NCBI GenBank assembly: GCA_003577145.1 | Contig: QEUP01000008.1 | Location: forward strand, 41,326-105,325 | Length of the DNA stretch: 64,000 nucleotides | Direction: 5' to 3' | Origin: Acidobacteriota bacterium | GTDB lineage: Bacteria; Actinomycetota; Acidimicrobiia; Acidimicrobiales; Microtrichaceae | Shown: positions 7,698 to 16,566 of the stretch, piece after piece | How the letters are laid out: each line of letters opens with the position of its first letter | Numbering within the stretch: position 1 is the stretch's first letter | The notes under the pieces: model-generated | What the model saw: the letters and a program-made list of their open reading frames with translations, nothing else | Database searches by the model: none | Told to the model about the DNA's origin: nothing | Made by a program: the position numbers and the translations under genes

Positions 7698-8635
7698 TCG
7701 TTGAGGCTCCTGCCGGTGAGATGGAGGAACACGTCTTCGAGCGTGCTGCGACGGACCAGCACCGACGACGGCTCGAGCCCGTCGCCGTGCATCCACGAGA
7801 CCGCCGCCTCACCGTCTGAGCTGTAGACGAGGACCCGCTCGGCCAGCACCTCGATCCGCTCCCCGAGCGCCTCGAGTCGGGGCAACGCCGAGCGGCGGTC
7901 GGCTTCGGAGGGGAACCTCAGCTCCACCACCTCGCGGGTGGAGTGCTTGGCGATCAACTCGGCGGGCGCTCCTTCGTCGACGATGCGCCCCTCGTCCATG
8001 ATCACCAGGCGGTCACACAGCTGTTCGGCCTCCTCCATGTAGTGGGTCGTGAGCACCTGGGTGACACCGCGGTTCTGGAGTTGGTAGAGACGCTCCCAGA
8101 CCAGATGGCGTGCCTGGGGATCGAGGCCGGTGGTGGGCTCGTCGAGCAGGAGCACGTCGGGGTCGTTCACCAGGCCGCGCGCTATGGAGAGCCGTCGCCT
8201 CATACCACCCGAAAGGGGGTCGACGAGGCTGTCACGCCGGTCGGCGAGTTGAACGAACTCGAGCAGCTCCTGGCACCTGGAGCGGAGCAGGGAGCGGGGG
8301 AGGCCGAAGTAGCGCCCGTAGATGACCAGGTTGTCCCAGACGGTGAGCTCGGTGTCGAGGGTGTCCTCTTGGGGAACCACGCCGAGACGAGCCCGGATCT
8401 TCGCTCCGTCCACCCGCGGATCCATGCCGAGGACCCGTAGCTCACCACCCGAGAGCGGTGATACGCACCCGATCATCCTCATGGTGGAGGTCTTGCCCGC
8501 ACCGTTGGGCCCGAGGAAGCCGAACGACTCCCCTGCCTCGACCTCGAAGTCGATCCCCCGGACAGCTTGGTGGGCACCGAAGCTCTTGGTCAGATCGCTG
8601 CCGGTGATGACCGGGCCAGGGCGTGATTCGGACAC
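7694..8635 (-). CDS. ABC transporter ATP-binding protein (DrrA-like)
   Basis: About 313 aa. It has Walker A GPNGAGKTS, Q-loop VVPQED, signature LSGGMRRRL, Walker B VLLLDEPTTGLD and a switch His in LTTHYMEEAEQ. A C-terminal extension of about 80 residues ends ...TLEDVFLHLTGRSL, the hallmark of DrrA-type exporter ATPases. It energises the two permeases encoded next. The start is uncertain: GTG 8635 gives a typical N-terminus, GTG 8686 would add 17 residues, and neither has a strong ribosome-binding site. Divergent from the SDR at 8784. Confidence 0.9.
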   Translation of the reverse strand: MSESRPGPVITGSDLTKSFGAHQAVRGIDFEVEAGESFGFLGPNGAGKTSTMRMIGCVSPLSGGELRVLGMDPRVDGAKIRARLGVVPQEDTLDTELTVWDNLVIYGRYFGLPRSLLRSRCQELLEFVQLADRRDSLVDPLSGGMRRRLSIARGLVNDPDVLLLDEPTTGLDPQARHLVWERLYQLQNRGVTQVLTTHYMEEAEQLCDRLVIMDEGRIVDEGAPAELIAKHSTREVVELRFPSEADRRSALPRLEALGERIEVLAERVLVYSSDGEAAVSWMHGDGLEPSSVLVRRSTLEDVFLHLTGRSLNE

Positions 8636-8783
8636 GTCCGACAACGCTACCGGTGCGACCCCCGGTGCCGGCCAGGTTTTCCACACCGGCGAAGCGGCTA
8701 CGCCCGGAGGTATGCTCCCGATCTGGCCGGTCCCGGGAGGAACCCTTGATGCGCCGCCTCTGCATCACTGAGTCCGCCACGCC

Positions 8784-9599
8784 ATGACCGCGGTGGCCGG
8801 GTCACACGTCGTCGTCACCGGCGGGTCCAGCGGTATAGGACTGGCCACCGCTCTCGAATGCGCCAGGCGCGGGGCACGCGTCTCGCTCATCGCCAGGGAC
8901 CGCGACCGCCTCGACGAGGCCGCCAGCGGGATGCGCCCCTGGGCCTCGGTGAGGACCGCATCGGCCGACGTGAGCGACACGGCTTCGCTCTCCTCGGCGA
9001 TCGCCTCGCTCACCGACGCACACGGGCCCGGTGACGTGCTCGTGACCTCGGCGGGCGCCAGCCGGCCGGGACGGTTCTGGGAGTTGGAGGACCGGGATTT
9101 CCTCCGCCTGATGACCGTCAACTACTTCGGCACCCTCAACGCCGTCCGGGAGGTGCTGCCGTCGATGATGCAGCGCCGACGGGGCAGCATCGTGGGTGTG
9201 TCCTCCGCCGCCGCTCTGGTGGGCGTCTACGGCTACTCGGCATACGGCGCGAGCAAGTTCGCGGTCAGGGGCCTGCTCGAATCGCTGCGGGGCGAGGTGA
9301 AGCCCTACGGCATCCACGTCGGCTGTGCAGTTCCGCCCGATGTCGACACGCCGATGCTGTGGGCGGAGGACGAGGTGAAGCCGGTCGAGACTGCCGCCAT
9401 CTCGGGTGGGATCCGTGCCCTCGAACCCCAGAAGGTAGCCGTGTCGATCGTCGACGGGATCGAGCGGGAGCGCTTCTGGATCGTCCCGGACTGGCGCACC
9501 GCGGCGCTCGTGCGGCTGGCAGGCGCGGCTTGGGAGCCGCTGCAGGCCGGTTTCGACCGGGTGGTGCGTCGGGTGCAGCGCCAGCACGGCCAGGGTTGA
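8784..9599 (+). CDS. SDR, 3-ketodihydrosphingosine-reductase-like
   Basis: 271 aa. NAD(P) loop TGGSSGIG, SAGAS (NNAG position), catalytic Ser in GVSSAAAL and Y-G-A-S-K. The region after the active site (PPDVDTPMLW) and the C-terminal stretch carrying VRLAGAAWEPLQ resemble the KDSR/FVT1 group, which reduces 3-ketosphinganine or other long-chain ketones at membranes. The function is inferred from this resemblance; no sphingolipid genes are adjacent. ATG 8784 has no clear ribosome-binding site. A TATGCT box at 8713-8718 may belong to its promoter. Confidence 0.8.
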   Translation: MTAVAGSHVVVTGGSSGIGLATALECARRGARVSLIARDRDRLDEAASGMRPWASVRTASADVSDTASLSSAIASLTDAHGPGDVLVTSAGASRPGRFWELEDRDFLRLMTVNYFGTLNAVREVLPSMMQRRRGSIVGVSSAAALVGVYGYSAYGASKFAVRGLLESLRGEVKPYGIHVGCAVPPDVDTPMLWAEDEVKPVETAAISGGIRALEPQKVAVSIVDGIERERFWIVPDWRTAALVRLAGAAWEPLQAGFDRVVRRVQRQHGQG

Positions 9600-9607
9600 G
9601 GTGACGC

Positions 9608-10126
9608 TCAGAGAAGGCTGTTCAACTGGAACACGGCCTCGTCGAGCGCGTCCGGGGACTCGATGCCGTCGGCCGTCGCCGAGGTGATCTCCTCGCCGTC
9701 GACCTCCGCGGTCACCTCGTAATGGAACTGGTCACAGCAGTAGCCGGCGGGCACGTAGGTCGACTCGAGTGCGGCGAACTCGTCCGAGCCGACCGTGGTG
9801 TGGAGCGCCTCTAGCTCATCTGCGCTCATCGTCTCGCCCGTCGGCTCCGGCTGCTGGTCAGTTGCGTTGCTGTAGAGGATGGTCCCGTCGGGCTCGACGA
9901 CGACCTGCTGATATCCCCCGGCGATTCCACCGCTCACCGTGAGGCTCACATCGCCGACCTCGGCGCTCGCTTCGGTGTCGGACGGCGCCTCGTCCGTGGT
10001 CGAGGTCGTCTCGGGTTCCTCGCCGACGGTGGATGAGGTGGTCGAGGTGACAGTGTCGTCGCCGCACGCGGCAACGACCAGCAGTAGGGGGATGAGGGAG
10101 ATGAGGCGTGCCGTTCTGATCTTCAT
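9608..10126 (-). CDS. Small secreted lipoprotein, function unknown
   Basis: 172 aa. Type II signal peptide MKIRTARLISLIPLLLVVAAC with lipobox VAAC (Cys about 21), then a Thr/Ser/Glu-rich linker to about residue 55. A globular part follows with a GGIAGGYQQVVVEPDGTI stretch and a CC pair (YCCDQF). The pattern is common among actinobacterial exported proteins of unknown role. ATG 10126 is the start giving the signal peptide; the frame is open further upstream but the extension has no signal character. It stands alone, divergent from the gene at 10342. Confidence 0.75.
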   Translation of the reverse strand: MKIRTARLISLIPLLLVVAACGDDTVTSTTSSTVGEEPETTSTTDEAPSDTEASAEVGDVSLTVSGGIAGGYQQVVVEPDGTILYSNATDQQPEPTGETMSADELEALHTTVGSDEFAALESTYVPAGYCCDQFHYEVTAEVDGEEITSATADGIESPDALDEAVFQLNSLL

Positions 10127-10341
10127 GGTGCTGTGACGGCTCCGGTGCCGACAGTGGTTCCCGGGGTTCCTGATCACCTTCTCAAGATCGGCAACCCCTC
10201 TCCGGACATGAGTGCCGCTGAGCCGCGCTGTGGGGCAGCCGACCTCGGAGGATGTGCCTGCTCCGATGATCGCAGCGGCGGGCACCGCAGCCGGGCCGAC
10301 CGAGCGAGAGCCACTCGTCGGCATGTGCCAGACTTCCTCAC

Positions 10342-10728
10342 ATGACACCAGACGAGACGGTTTCGGAGTTCATGGCGCGGGTCTGCCGGTTCGACCTCGA
10401 CGGCGCTTGCGAGCTCGTCACCGACGACATCGAGTACGACAACGTCCCTCTCGGCAAGAACTACGGCCCTGACGGCGTGAAGGGCCTGCTCGGGCCGATG
10501 GTCGACAACCTCGACGAGGTCGACTGGGTCATCCACCGCCAGATCGCCGACGGCAGCACGGTCATCAACGAGCGCACAGACAGGTTCCGGATGGGCGGGA
10601 CGTGGATGGAGCTGCCCGTCGTCGGGATATTCGAGGTCGACGGCAACGGGCGTATCAGCCTGTGGCGCGACTACTTCGACATGGCCACCTTCAACGAGCA
10701 GCTTGCCACGCTGACCGGCGCGCAGTGA
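10342..10728 (+). CDS. Limonene-1,2-epoxide hydrolase-like protein
   Basis: 128 aa, the size of a single NTF2/SnoaL fold domain. The epoxide hydrolase Asp-Arg-Asp arrangement is recognisable: R78 and D80 in NERTDRF, and D110 in LWRDYFD, with N76 close by. These enzymes add water to an epoxide without a covalent intermediate. The true substrate (terpene, lipid or xenobiotic epoxide) is unknown. No obvious operon partner: the lipoprotein gene on the left is divergent and the glucosidase gene on the right is convergent, 11 bp away. Confidence 0.8.
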   Translation: MTPDETVSEFMARVCRFDLDGACELVTDDIEYDNVPLGKNYGPDGVKGLLGPMVDNLDEVDWVIHRQIADGSTVINERTDRFRMGGTWMELPVVGIFEVDGNGRISLWRDYFDMATFNEQLATLTGAQ

Positions 10729-10739
10729 CGGGGCGCCTC

Positions 10740-12365
10740 TCAGGCGAGCACTACACCGCTGTGCGGTGGGAGCAACACCTCGTGATCCCTCAGGTGCGCC
10801 ACCGGGTCCGACGCCAGAAGCATCTCGCTGGTGCGGGAACGCACCCGCCGCTCGTCGTCTGAGAAGTTCAACAGAACCACAGCTGTTCGTTCCTCGTAGT
10901 TGCGCTCGTAGCCGAGAACGCCGTCGGCCAGCCCGTCGAGCAAGCGGAGCCGACCGGAGTGCAGCGGCGCGCACTCCGATCGCAGCCGAAGCAGATCCCG
11001 GTACAGGCACAGCAACGAAGCCGGGTCGCCGCCCTCGACAGCCACGTTACGCGTGGCGGCGTTGGCGTTGACCGGAAGCCAGGGCTCGACGCCGCCGGGG
11101 CAGAAGCCGGCGTTGCTGGAGCCGTCCCACTGCATAGGGGTTCGCACCTCGTCACGATTGATCCGCTCGGGTAAGCGCTTCGACACGAACTCCGGGACCC
11201 AGGAGAAGTAGTGCCGCGCGATCGGATCCTGAGCATCACGGAGGGGGATGTAGGTGTTGGACATGCCGATCTCCTGGCCCATGTAGACCGTCGGCACGCC
11301 ACGCAAAGTCAACAACATGACCGCCAGGACACGGGCCTTGCGCAGATCGCCTCCCAACCGGTCGATGCTGCGGGTCCGGTCGTGGTTCTCGATCACGTAG
11401 GTGGGCTGAAACGGGGGCGGGAAGAGGGCTTCGTAGGCGGAGATCTTCCGGCGGAAGAACTCGGCGCTGTAGCGGAACATCAAGAAGTCGAACAGGAACA
11501 CCAGTTGGAGGCCGTCTCCCTCGCCGAGATAGCGGCGCAACACCTCGTGCCTGCCGAAGACCTCGCCGATCAGGACGCGTTCGGGATCGCGGTACTCCTC
11601 GCAGACCTCCCGTAGCTCGTGGGCCAGGTCGATGTTGGCGTCTGTGTTGTCGGTGAAATCCCGCCGCCAGATCCGGAACAGCTCGCTTCCACCCGAGGTG
11701 GGCTTGATCGGGTTGTTGCGGAACTGCGGGTCCTTCATGATCGCCCCGAACATGTCGAGTCGGAAGCCGTCCACACCCCGCTCGAGCCAGAAGCGAGCGA
11801 CATCGAACATGGCTTGGCGCACGTCGGTGTTCCACCAGTTCAGATCCGGTTGACACGGGAGGAAGCTGGCGAGGAACCATTGCCGGCGCTCCTCGCTCCA
11901 CTGCCAGGCGGAGCGGACCTCCAGAGCCGACCGCCAGTTGTTGGGCTTGCGTCGCCCCCCCTTGCCGCGCCCGTCACGCCAGATGTACCAGTCGGCCTTG
12001 TCGTTGGTGCGAGACCGCCGAGACTCCTGGAACCACGGATGCTGATCCGAGGTGTGGTTGAGCACCAGGTCGAACACCACCTTCAGGCCCCGCGCGTGGG
12101 CCTGCTCGACGAGTTGCTCGGCGTCGGCAAGCGTGCCGTACTCGGGAGCGACATCGCAGTAATCGGAGACGTCGTAGCCGAAGTCCTCCTGGGGGCTGGA
12201 GAAGAACGGGGAGACCCACACCGTCCCGAAGCCGACCTCGGCTATGTGGTCGAGCTTGTCGATGATGCCGGCCAGATCACCGATGCCGTCGCCGTTGGAG
12301 TCGGCATACGAACGCGGGTACACCTGGTAGATCGTGGTGGACTGCCACCAGGGCTGATCAACCAC
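10740..12365 (-). CDS. GH13 alpha-glucosidase (oligo-1,6-glucosidase type)
   Basis: 541 aa, standard for GH13 alpha-glucosidases. (beta/alpha)8 barrel landmarks: DLVLNHTSDQHPWF around 99-112, nucleophile D204 in GFRLDMFG, acid/base E268 in IGEVFG, and D329 in ENHDRTR. The N-terminal YQVYPRSYADSNGDGIGDL is typical of trehalulose/oligo-1,6-glucosidase relatives. It would release glucose from short alpha-glucans or trehalose-like sugars in the cytosol; there is no signal peptide. Divergent from the LLM oxidoreductase at 12475. A GH94/GH36-like carbohydrate enzyme lies 1.1 kb to the right. Confidence 0.92.
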   Translation of the reverse strand: MVDQPWWQSTTIYQVYPRSYADSNGDGIGDLAGIIDKLDHIAEVGFGTVWVSPFFSSPQEDFGYDVSDYCDVAPEYGTLADAEQLVEQAHARGLKVVFDLVLNHTSDQHPWFQESRRSRTNDKADWYIWRDGRGKGGRRKPNNWRSALEVRSAWQWSEERRQWFLASFLPCQPDLNWWNTDVRQAMFDVARFWLERGVDGFRLDMFGAIMKDPQFRNNPIKPTSGGSELFRIWRRDFTDNTDANIDLAHELREVCEEYRDPERVLIGEVFGRHEVLRRYLGEGDGLQLVFLFDFLMFRYSAEFFRRKISAYEALFPPPFQPTYVIENHDRTRSIDRLGGDLRKARVLAVMLLTLRGVPTVYMGQEIGMSNTYIPLRDAQDPIARHYFSWVPEFVSKRLPERINRDEVRTPMQWDGSSNAGFCPGGVEPWLPVNANAATRNVAVEGGDPASLLCLYRDLLRLRSECAPLHSGRLRLLDGLADGVLGYERNYEERTAVVLLNFSDDERRVRSRTSEMLLASDPVAHLRDHEVLLPPHSGVVLA

Positions 12366-12474
12366 TGGACTCCTCCCTGTCGGTGCCTCCGAGCCGGCAC
12401 CCTGCCTGCGCGAGCGCCAACGCTAAACCAGAAGGGACGGTCGGTATAGCCTCACGCCAGGGAGAGGGGCGTTG

Positions 12475-13506
12475 ATGCGATTCGACCTGATGACACCGGG
12501 CCTGCCGCTGCGACAGATGCAGCAACTGGCCCGCGAGGCCGCCGCAGCCGGCTTCTCCGGCCTGGTGGTCACCGAAGCGGGCAGGACCGCGTATCTGTCG
12601 TGCGCGGCCGCCTCCCTCGCGGCTGAGCTCGACGTGCTCACCGGCGTGGCAGTCGCGTTCCCCCGCAGCCCGATGGTCACCGCAGTCAACGCGTGGGAGC
12701 TCGCCGAGACCTCGCAAGGCCGCTTCCGACTCGGGATCGGTACCCAGGTCCGGGCTCACGTCGAGCGCCGCTACGGATCGAGGTTCGATCCGCCCGGTCC
12801 GCGGCTCGAGGAGTACGTCAAGGCGCTTCGCGCCATCTTCAAGGCCTTCCGAGGAGAGGAGAAGCTCGCCTTCGAAGGGGACTACTACTCGCTCTCACTG
12901 CTGCCGGCGCAGTGGTCGCCGGGCCCTGTCGAGGTCCCCGACCCTCCCGTCGACGTCGCTGCCGTCAACCCCTGGATGTTGCGGATGGCAGGCAGGGTCG
13001 CCGACGGTGTTCACGTCCACCCTCTCAACACCTCCACCTACCTGCAACAGACGGTCCTGCCCGAGATCGAAAAGGGGGCGCTTTCCGCCGGGCGGAACGC
13101 GAGTGACCTGGCGATCATCGTGCCCAGCTTCGTGGTCGTGGGCGACACCGAGCAGGAGAGATCGCAGTGGCAAGAGCTCGCCCGCATGCAGGTCGCCTTC
13201 TACGGATCCACTCCGAACTACGCCTTCATCTTCGATCAGATCGGCTGCGAGGGAACGACAGCTCGGATCCGCGAGAGGCAGAAGGCCGGGGACCTGGCGG
13301 GAATGAGCGAGGTGGTGAGCAACGACATCCTCGAGCACTTCATCGTCTCGGGCACCTGGGACGACATCGGCGAGAAGATCGTCCGGCGATATCGAGGGGT
13401 CGCCACCCGGGTCGTCAACTACTTCGCGGGGATGGCCTGGAGCTCTGACCCATCTCATCTCGCCCGCTGGAAGGACGTCGCCGCGGCCCTCGAAACCGCG
13501 GAGTAG
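12475..13506 (+). CDS. LLM-class F420-dependent oxidoreductase
   Basis: 343 aa luciferase-like monooxygenase fold. N-terminal MRFDLMTPGLPL, then a barrel with TGVAVAFPRSP, ETSQGRFRLGIGTQ and the C-terminal dimer region. The layout matches actinobacterial LLM proteins that use F420 rather than FMN (family knowledge); the substrate is unknown. ATG 12475 is preferred to TTG 12472 because GGGAGAGG lies about 8 nt upstream. A TATAGC box at 12445-12450 may be its -10. It is followed 3 bp later by the glycosidase-like gene at 13510, so the two are probably cotranscribed. Confidence 0.87.
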   Translation: MRFDLMTPGLPLRQMQQLAREAAAAGFSGLVVTEAGRTAYLSCAAASLAAELDVLTGVAVAFPRSPMVTAVNAWELAETSQGRFRLGIGTQVRAHVERRYGSRFDPPGPRLEEYVKALRAIFKAFRGEEKLAFEGDYYSLSLLPAQWSPGPVEVPDPPVDVAAVNPWMLRMAGRVADGVHVHPLNTSTYLQQTVLPEIEKGALSAGRNASDLAIIVPSFVVVGDTEQERSQWQELARMQVAFYGSTPNYAFIFDQIGCEGTTARIRERQKAGDLAGMSEVVSNDILEHFIVSGTWDDIGEKIVRRYRGVATRVVNYFAGMAWSSDPSHLARWKDVAAALETAE

Positions 13507-13509
13507 GAG

Positions 13510-15840
13510 TTGGAGCCGACGCCCGAGCCCGACTGGAGCGGTGGTGCGTTCGGGAGATGGGCGACCGACGACGACGGCCTGAGATGCTTCGACTACCGCT
13601 TGGAGCGCTCGACGGGACTGGTCCTGCCCGACGGTGAGGTCGACCGACCGTGGCACCTCGTCGGCTCGAACGGTCTCCTCGCAACTGCCCACGCCGGTGG
13701 CCGCACCAGCCTCTATGCGACATCCCGGGGCTTCGTGCGCCTCGGTGACGCAACCGGTGCCTGGACCATCTCGGGCTCGCCGCTACGGGAGCTCACGACT
13801 CGATTCGGACAGGGCTACGCCGAGTGGACGGCCTCCACCGACCGAGAGGTGATCCGTCGTCGGCTCAGTGCCGTCGAGGGCCGGCCCGCACTACGGATCG
13901 ACGTGTCGATCAAGGCATCCGATCCGGTCGTCTACACCGAGAAATGGGAGCTCAGCCCTCTACCGCTCTTCGCCGCCCCGCTCACCAGCCGCCGCGTCCG
14001 CGCTCCGAGCACCCACTCACCGGGGGAACGGCTGATCTGGAACGGCATGCTCCTGGGCACGAGCGCAGCACGCAACGCAGCCGAGCTCGTGCGTCGAGTG
14101 CTCGCCCGATTCATGCACATGACAACTGTGCCGTTGGCGGAACACTGCGCGCTGCTGTTCGTCCCGACCCACCGGGCCGCACCCAGGTACCGCCCCGCCT
14201 GGTTCGATCCGGGCCTGCCCGTCGTCTACCTGGTGGCCGTCGCCGGCGCCGGAGAACCCGGAGGTTCCGGCTTGTGCTGCACAGTCGACTCGGCGACGAG
14301 CAGCACCGAGCTGTCGTTCCTGCTGGGATTCGCCGCTGACGAGGAGACAGCGCAGTGCACGATCGAGGAGTGCCGCGAACTGCCCGCGAGGGAACCCTCC
14401 CGCCCCACCCTGAGGGTCGAGGCAGAGGTCGACTCCCCTGCTCTACGAGAAGCGGGCTGGCACGCCTCCTACCTCCGAGCGCTGCGGATTCCCGACGACT
14501 ACTTCAAAGCCAGCTACTTCACCCAGGGCTCCGCCTACGCCTTCGTGCACGGTGTGCAGGGTGCACCTCGCGACTACGCGTTCTGCATCCCCGCCTTGTC
14601 GCTGGTGGATCCCCGCGGCGCTCGCGACCTCCTGCGGGTGATGATGCTGATGACCCGGCCCGACGGTTCGATGCACTACGCCCACACCGGGTCCGGGAGG
14701 TGCACGTCGGGTGGTGTACATGCGTCGCCCACCGACCTGCCCATCTTCTTGCTGTGGGCCCTGACCGAGTACGTCTGGGCTACCGGGGATCGGCGCTTCC
14801 TCGAAGAGGTCGTTCCCTTCTACCCGCTGCACCTGGGGGCTCATTCAACGGTGCGGGAGCGGGTCGTGCTCGCCTTCCGCTATCTCGTCGAAGGTGTGGG
14901 TCGAGGCCCGCACGGGCTGCTGCGGGTGGGAAGTGGTGACTGGTCCGATCCGATCTCGTTGATGGTGTCGGACCGGAGGGCGTTTCACCGGCGCGGTGAG
15001 TCCGGGTTCAACACGTCCTTTGCCGTCTATGCGTTGCCGCGGGCCGCCGCACTGCTCGAGGCTGGCTGCGCCGGCGAGGCGGCCGACATGACCGCCTTCG
15101 CAGACGAGTTGAGCGCGGCGATGGACGATGCCTGGACCGGTGACTGGTACCTGCGCGGCTGGGACGGCCGCGGTACCCCGATCGGCGACCGGCACCTGTT
15201 CCTCGACGGTCAGGTGTGGAACCTGATCGCCGGGCGCGACGACTCGTCTCGACGTGCACGCCTCGTGGAGCAGATCGGGGCTCGCCTCGATGAGCCTTCG
15301 CCGATCGGACCGACGATCCTCGACCGACCCCACCCGGTTCGCTTCGGCATGCTCCCGCAGGGGTGGGACTGCAACGGCGGGGTGTGGGCAGCCATCAGCG
15401 CACTCCTGGCCTGGGGCTACGCACTCCACGACCCCGACCGGGCGTGGCGCTGCCTCGCCAAGCAGTCCTTCGCGCAGCACGCTGCTGCCTACCCGCACAT
15501 CTGGTACGGCATCTGGAGCGGACCCGACTCGTACAACTCGCATCTCGGCGACCGGCCCGGCGAGACGTTCGTGCAACCCGCCACGCCGATGACCGAGTAC
15601 CCGGTGATGAACTCCAATGCCCACGCCGGACCCCTTCTCGCCCTGCTGCGGGTGCTCGGAGTCGAGACCGCGCCGCCAGGACTGGTCGTGCGGGCTCCGC
15701 AGCTTCCAGGGAAACCATGGCGACTCGAGACCGCGCACGTGTCGCTCTCGGGCATCCTCGACCGGCGGATACCGACCCCTTGGGAGCCCTTCGAACCGAG
15801 CAGCGAAGGAAGCCGGGCCGTCACGTCGTCAGGGCTCTGA
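13510..15840 (+). CDS. GH94/GH36-like (alpha/alpha)6-barrel carbohydrate enzyme
   Basis: 776 aa. The N-terminal ~300 residues are beta-rich. The second half is an alpha-barrel with cellobiose/chitobiose-phosphorylase-like landmarks: QGSAYAFVHGVQ near 340, GSGDWSDP with D477 at the usual GH94 catalytic acid position (GDWND in known enzymes), and QGWDCNGGVWAAISALL near 620. GH94 enzymes phosphorolyse beta-glucosides; related hydrolases exist, so phosphorylase activity is not certain. An in-frame stop at 13504 means the start is TTG 13510 or later, a weak start consistent with translational coupling to the LLM gene 3 bp upstream. Confidence 0.72.
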   Translation: MEPTPEPDWSGGAFGRWATDDDGLRCFDYRLERSTGLVLPDGEVDRPWHLVGSNGLLATAHAGGRTSLYATSRGFVRLGDATGAWTISGSPLRELTTRFGQGYAEWTASTDREVIRRRLSAVEGRPALRIDVSIKASDPVVYTEKWELSPLPLFAAPLTSRRVRAPSTHSPGERLIWNGMLLGTSAARNAAELVRRVLARFMHMTTVPLAEHCALLFVPTHRAAPRYRPAWFDPGLPVVYLVAVAGAGEPGGSGLCCTVDSATSSTELSFLLGFAADEETAQCTIEECRELPAREPSRPTLRVEAEVDSPALREAGWHASYLRALRIPDDYFKASYFTQGSAYAFVHGVQGAPRDYAFCIPALSLVDPRGARDLLRVMMLMTRPDGSMHYAHTGSGRCTSGGVHASPTDLPIFLLWALTEYVWATGDRRFLEEVVPFYPLHLGAHSTVRERVVLAFRYLVEGVGRGPHGLLRVGSGDWSDPISLMVSDRRAFHRRGESGFNTSFAVYALPRAAALLEAGCAGEAADMTAFADELSAAMDDAWTGDWYLRGWDGRGTPIGDRHLFLDGQVWNLIAGRDDSSRRARLVEQIGARLDEPSPIGPTILDRPHPVRFGMLPQGWDCNGGVWAAISALLAWGYALHDPDRAWRCLAKQSFAQHAAAYPHIWYGIWSGPDSYNSHLGDRPGETFVQPATPMTEYPVMNSNAHAGPLLALLRVLGVETAPPGLVVRAPQLPGKPWRLETAHVSLSGILDRRIPTPWEPFEPSSEGSRAVTSSGL

Positions 15841-15943
15841 CGGAGGCGGGACCGGGTGCGCATGAAGGCCGTCCGATCCGGCCGGACACGATACGAGCCG
15901 CGACAGGGAGAGCACAGGCGCTGTGAAGCTGTCGGATCGCGGT

Positions 15944-16369
15944 TTAGCCGCCTTCGACCCAGGGCCCCGCGCCTCCGATGTGTTCGACCTCCACCCGGAC
16001 CACGACCGCGGTGGGCGAGTCACGAAGGTTGAGCGGGTGATCGGCGCTGCCCAGATACACCTGGCAGAGCTGATCGGTCAGCGCGGGATCGGGGCCGTCG
16101 GTAATGGTCGCGCGCCCGCGGATGATCAGGTGTTGCTGGAGGCCGCGTCGATTTCTCTCCTCGTCCTCGATCGACAGGACGATCCTGGGGTCGCCCCTCA
16201 GGTTCCTCACCTTCTGCGTATCGCCTTCGGTACAGAAATAGACCTCGTCGCCGGTGACCCCGCACCACACGACCGAGACCTGGGGGGTGCCATCGGGGTT
16301 GGTGGTGATGACATGGGCGAGGGCGTCGGACCCGAGGAGCGAATGGGCCGGAGCTGAAAGCGTCTGCAC
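15944..16369 (-). CDS. PPOX-class (F420-type) split-barrel protein
   Basis: About 141 aa. Split beta-barrel flavin/F420-binding fold of the pyridoxamine-phosphate-oxidase superfamily: AHVITTNPDGTPQVSVVW, then DEVYFCTEGDTQKVRNL and the YLGSADHP motif common in actinobacterial F420-dependent members. It probably reduces small molecules or protects against quinone/oxidative stress; substrate unknown. GTG 16369 is used because GGGAGGT lies 4 nt upstream on the minus strand; GTG 16372 is equally close. It is convergent with the glycosidase gene and divergent from the TetR gene. The 103 bp at 15841-15943 hold nothing I can identify. Confidence 0.8.
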   Translation of the reverse strand: MQTLSAPAHSLLGSDALAHVITTNPDGTPQVSVVWCGVTGDEVYFCTEGDTQKVRNLRGDPRIVLSIEDEERNRRGLQQHLIIRGRATITDGPDPALTDQLCQVYLGSADHPLNLRDSPTAVVVRVEVEHIGGAGPWVEGG

Positions 16370-16504
16370 CACGACCTCCCTGGACTGGACGGCCGACCGA
16401 CCAGCATGGTCACACGATCCAGCCCGTGGGACAAGGCTTCGCTGACGATCTCGAGTGGTGATGCGGTCCCGCCGAACCACCGTTCGACGGGACCGCCACC
16501 TGTT

Positions 16505-16543
16505 GTCACAGCGTCGTGACTTAGTTTGTCACAGGTCTGTGAC
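16505..16543. promoter_or_regulatory. Two GTCAC-type dyads, probable TetR operators
   Basis: Site 1 is GTCAC-N6-GTGAC (16505-16520). Site 2 is the perfect 16-bp dyad GTCACAG-GT-CTGTGAC (16528-16543). Centres are 23 bp apart, about two helical turns. They lie just left of the TetR gene and within the divergent region with the PPOX gene, so the TetR protein likely represses itself and perhaps its neighbour. Confidence 0.72.
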
Positions 16544-16552
16544 TTCGGCAAG

Positions 16553-16558
16553 TAGACT
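16553..16558 (+). promoter_or_regulatory. -10 box of a leaderless promoter
   Basis: TAGACT ends 8 nt before the ATG at 16567, and no ribosome-binding site precedes that ATG. This is the pattern of actinobacterial leaderless transcripts in which the start codon is at or next to the transcription start. Confidence 0.5.
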
Positions 16559-16566
16559 GCCTCGAC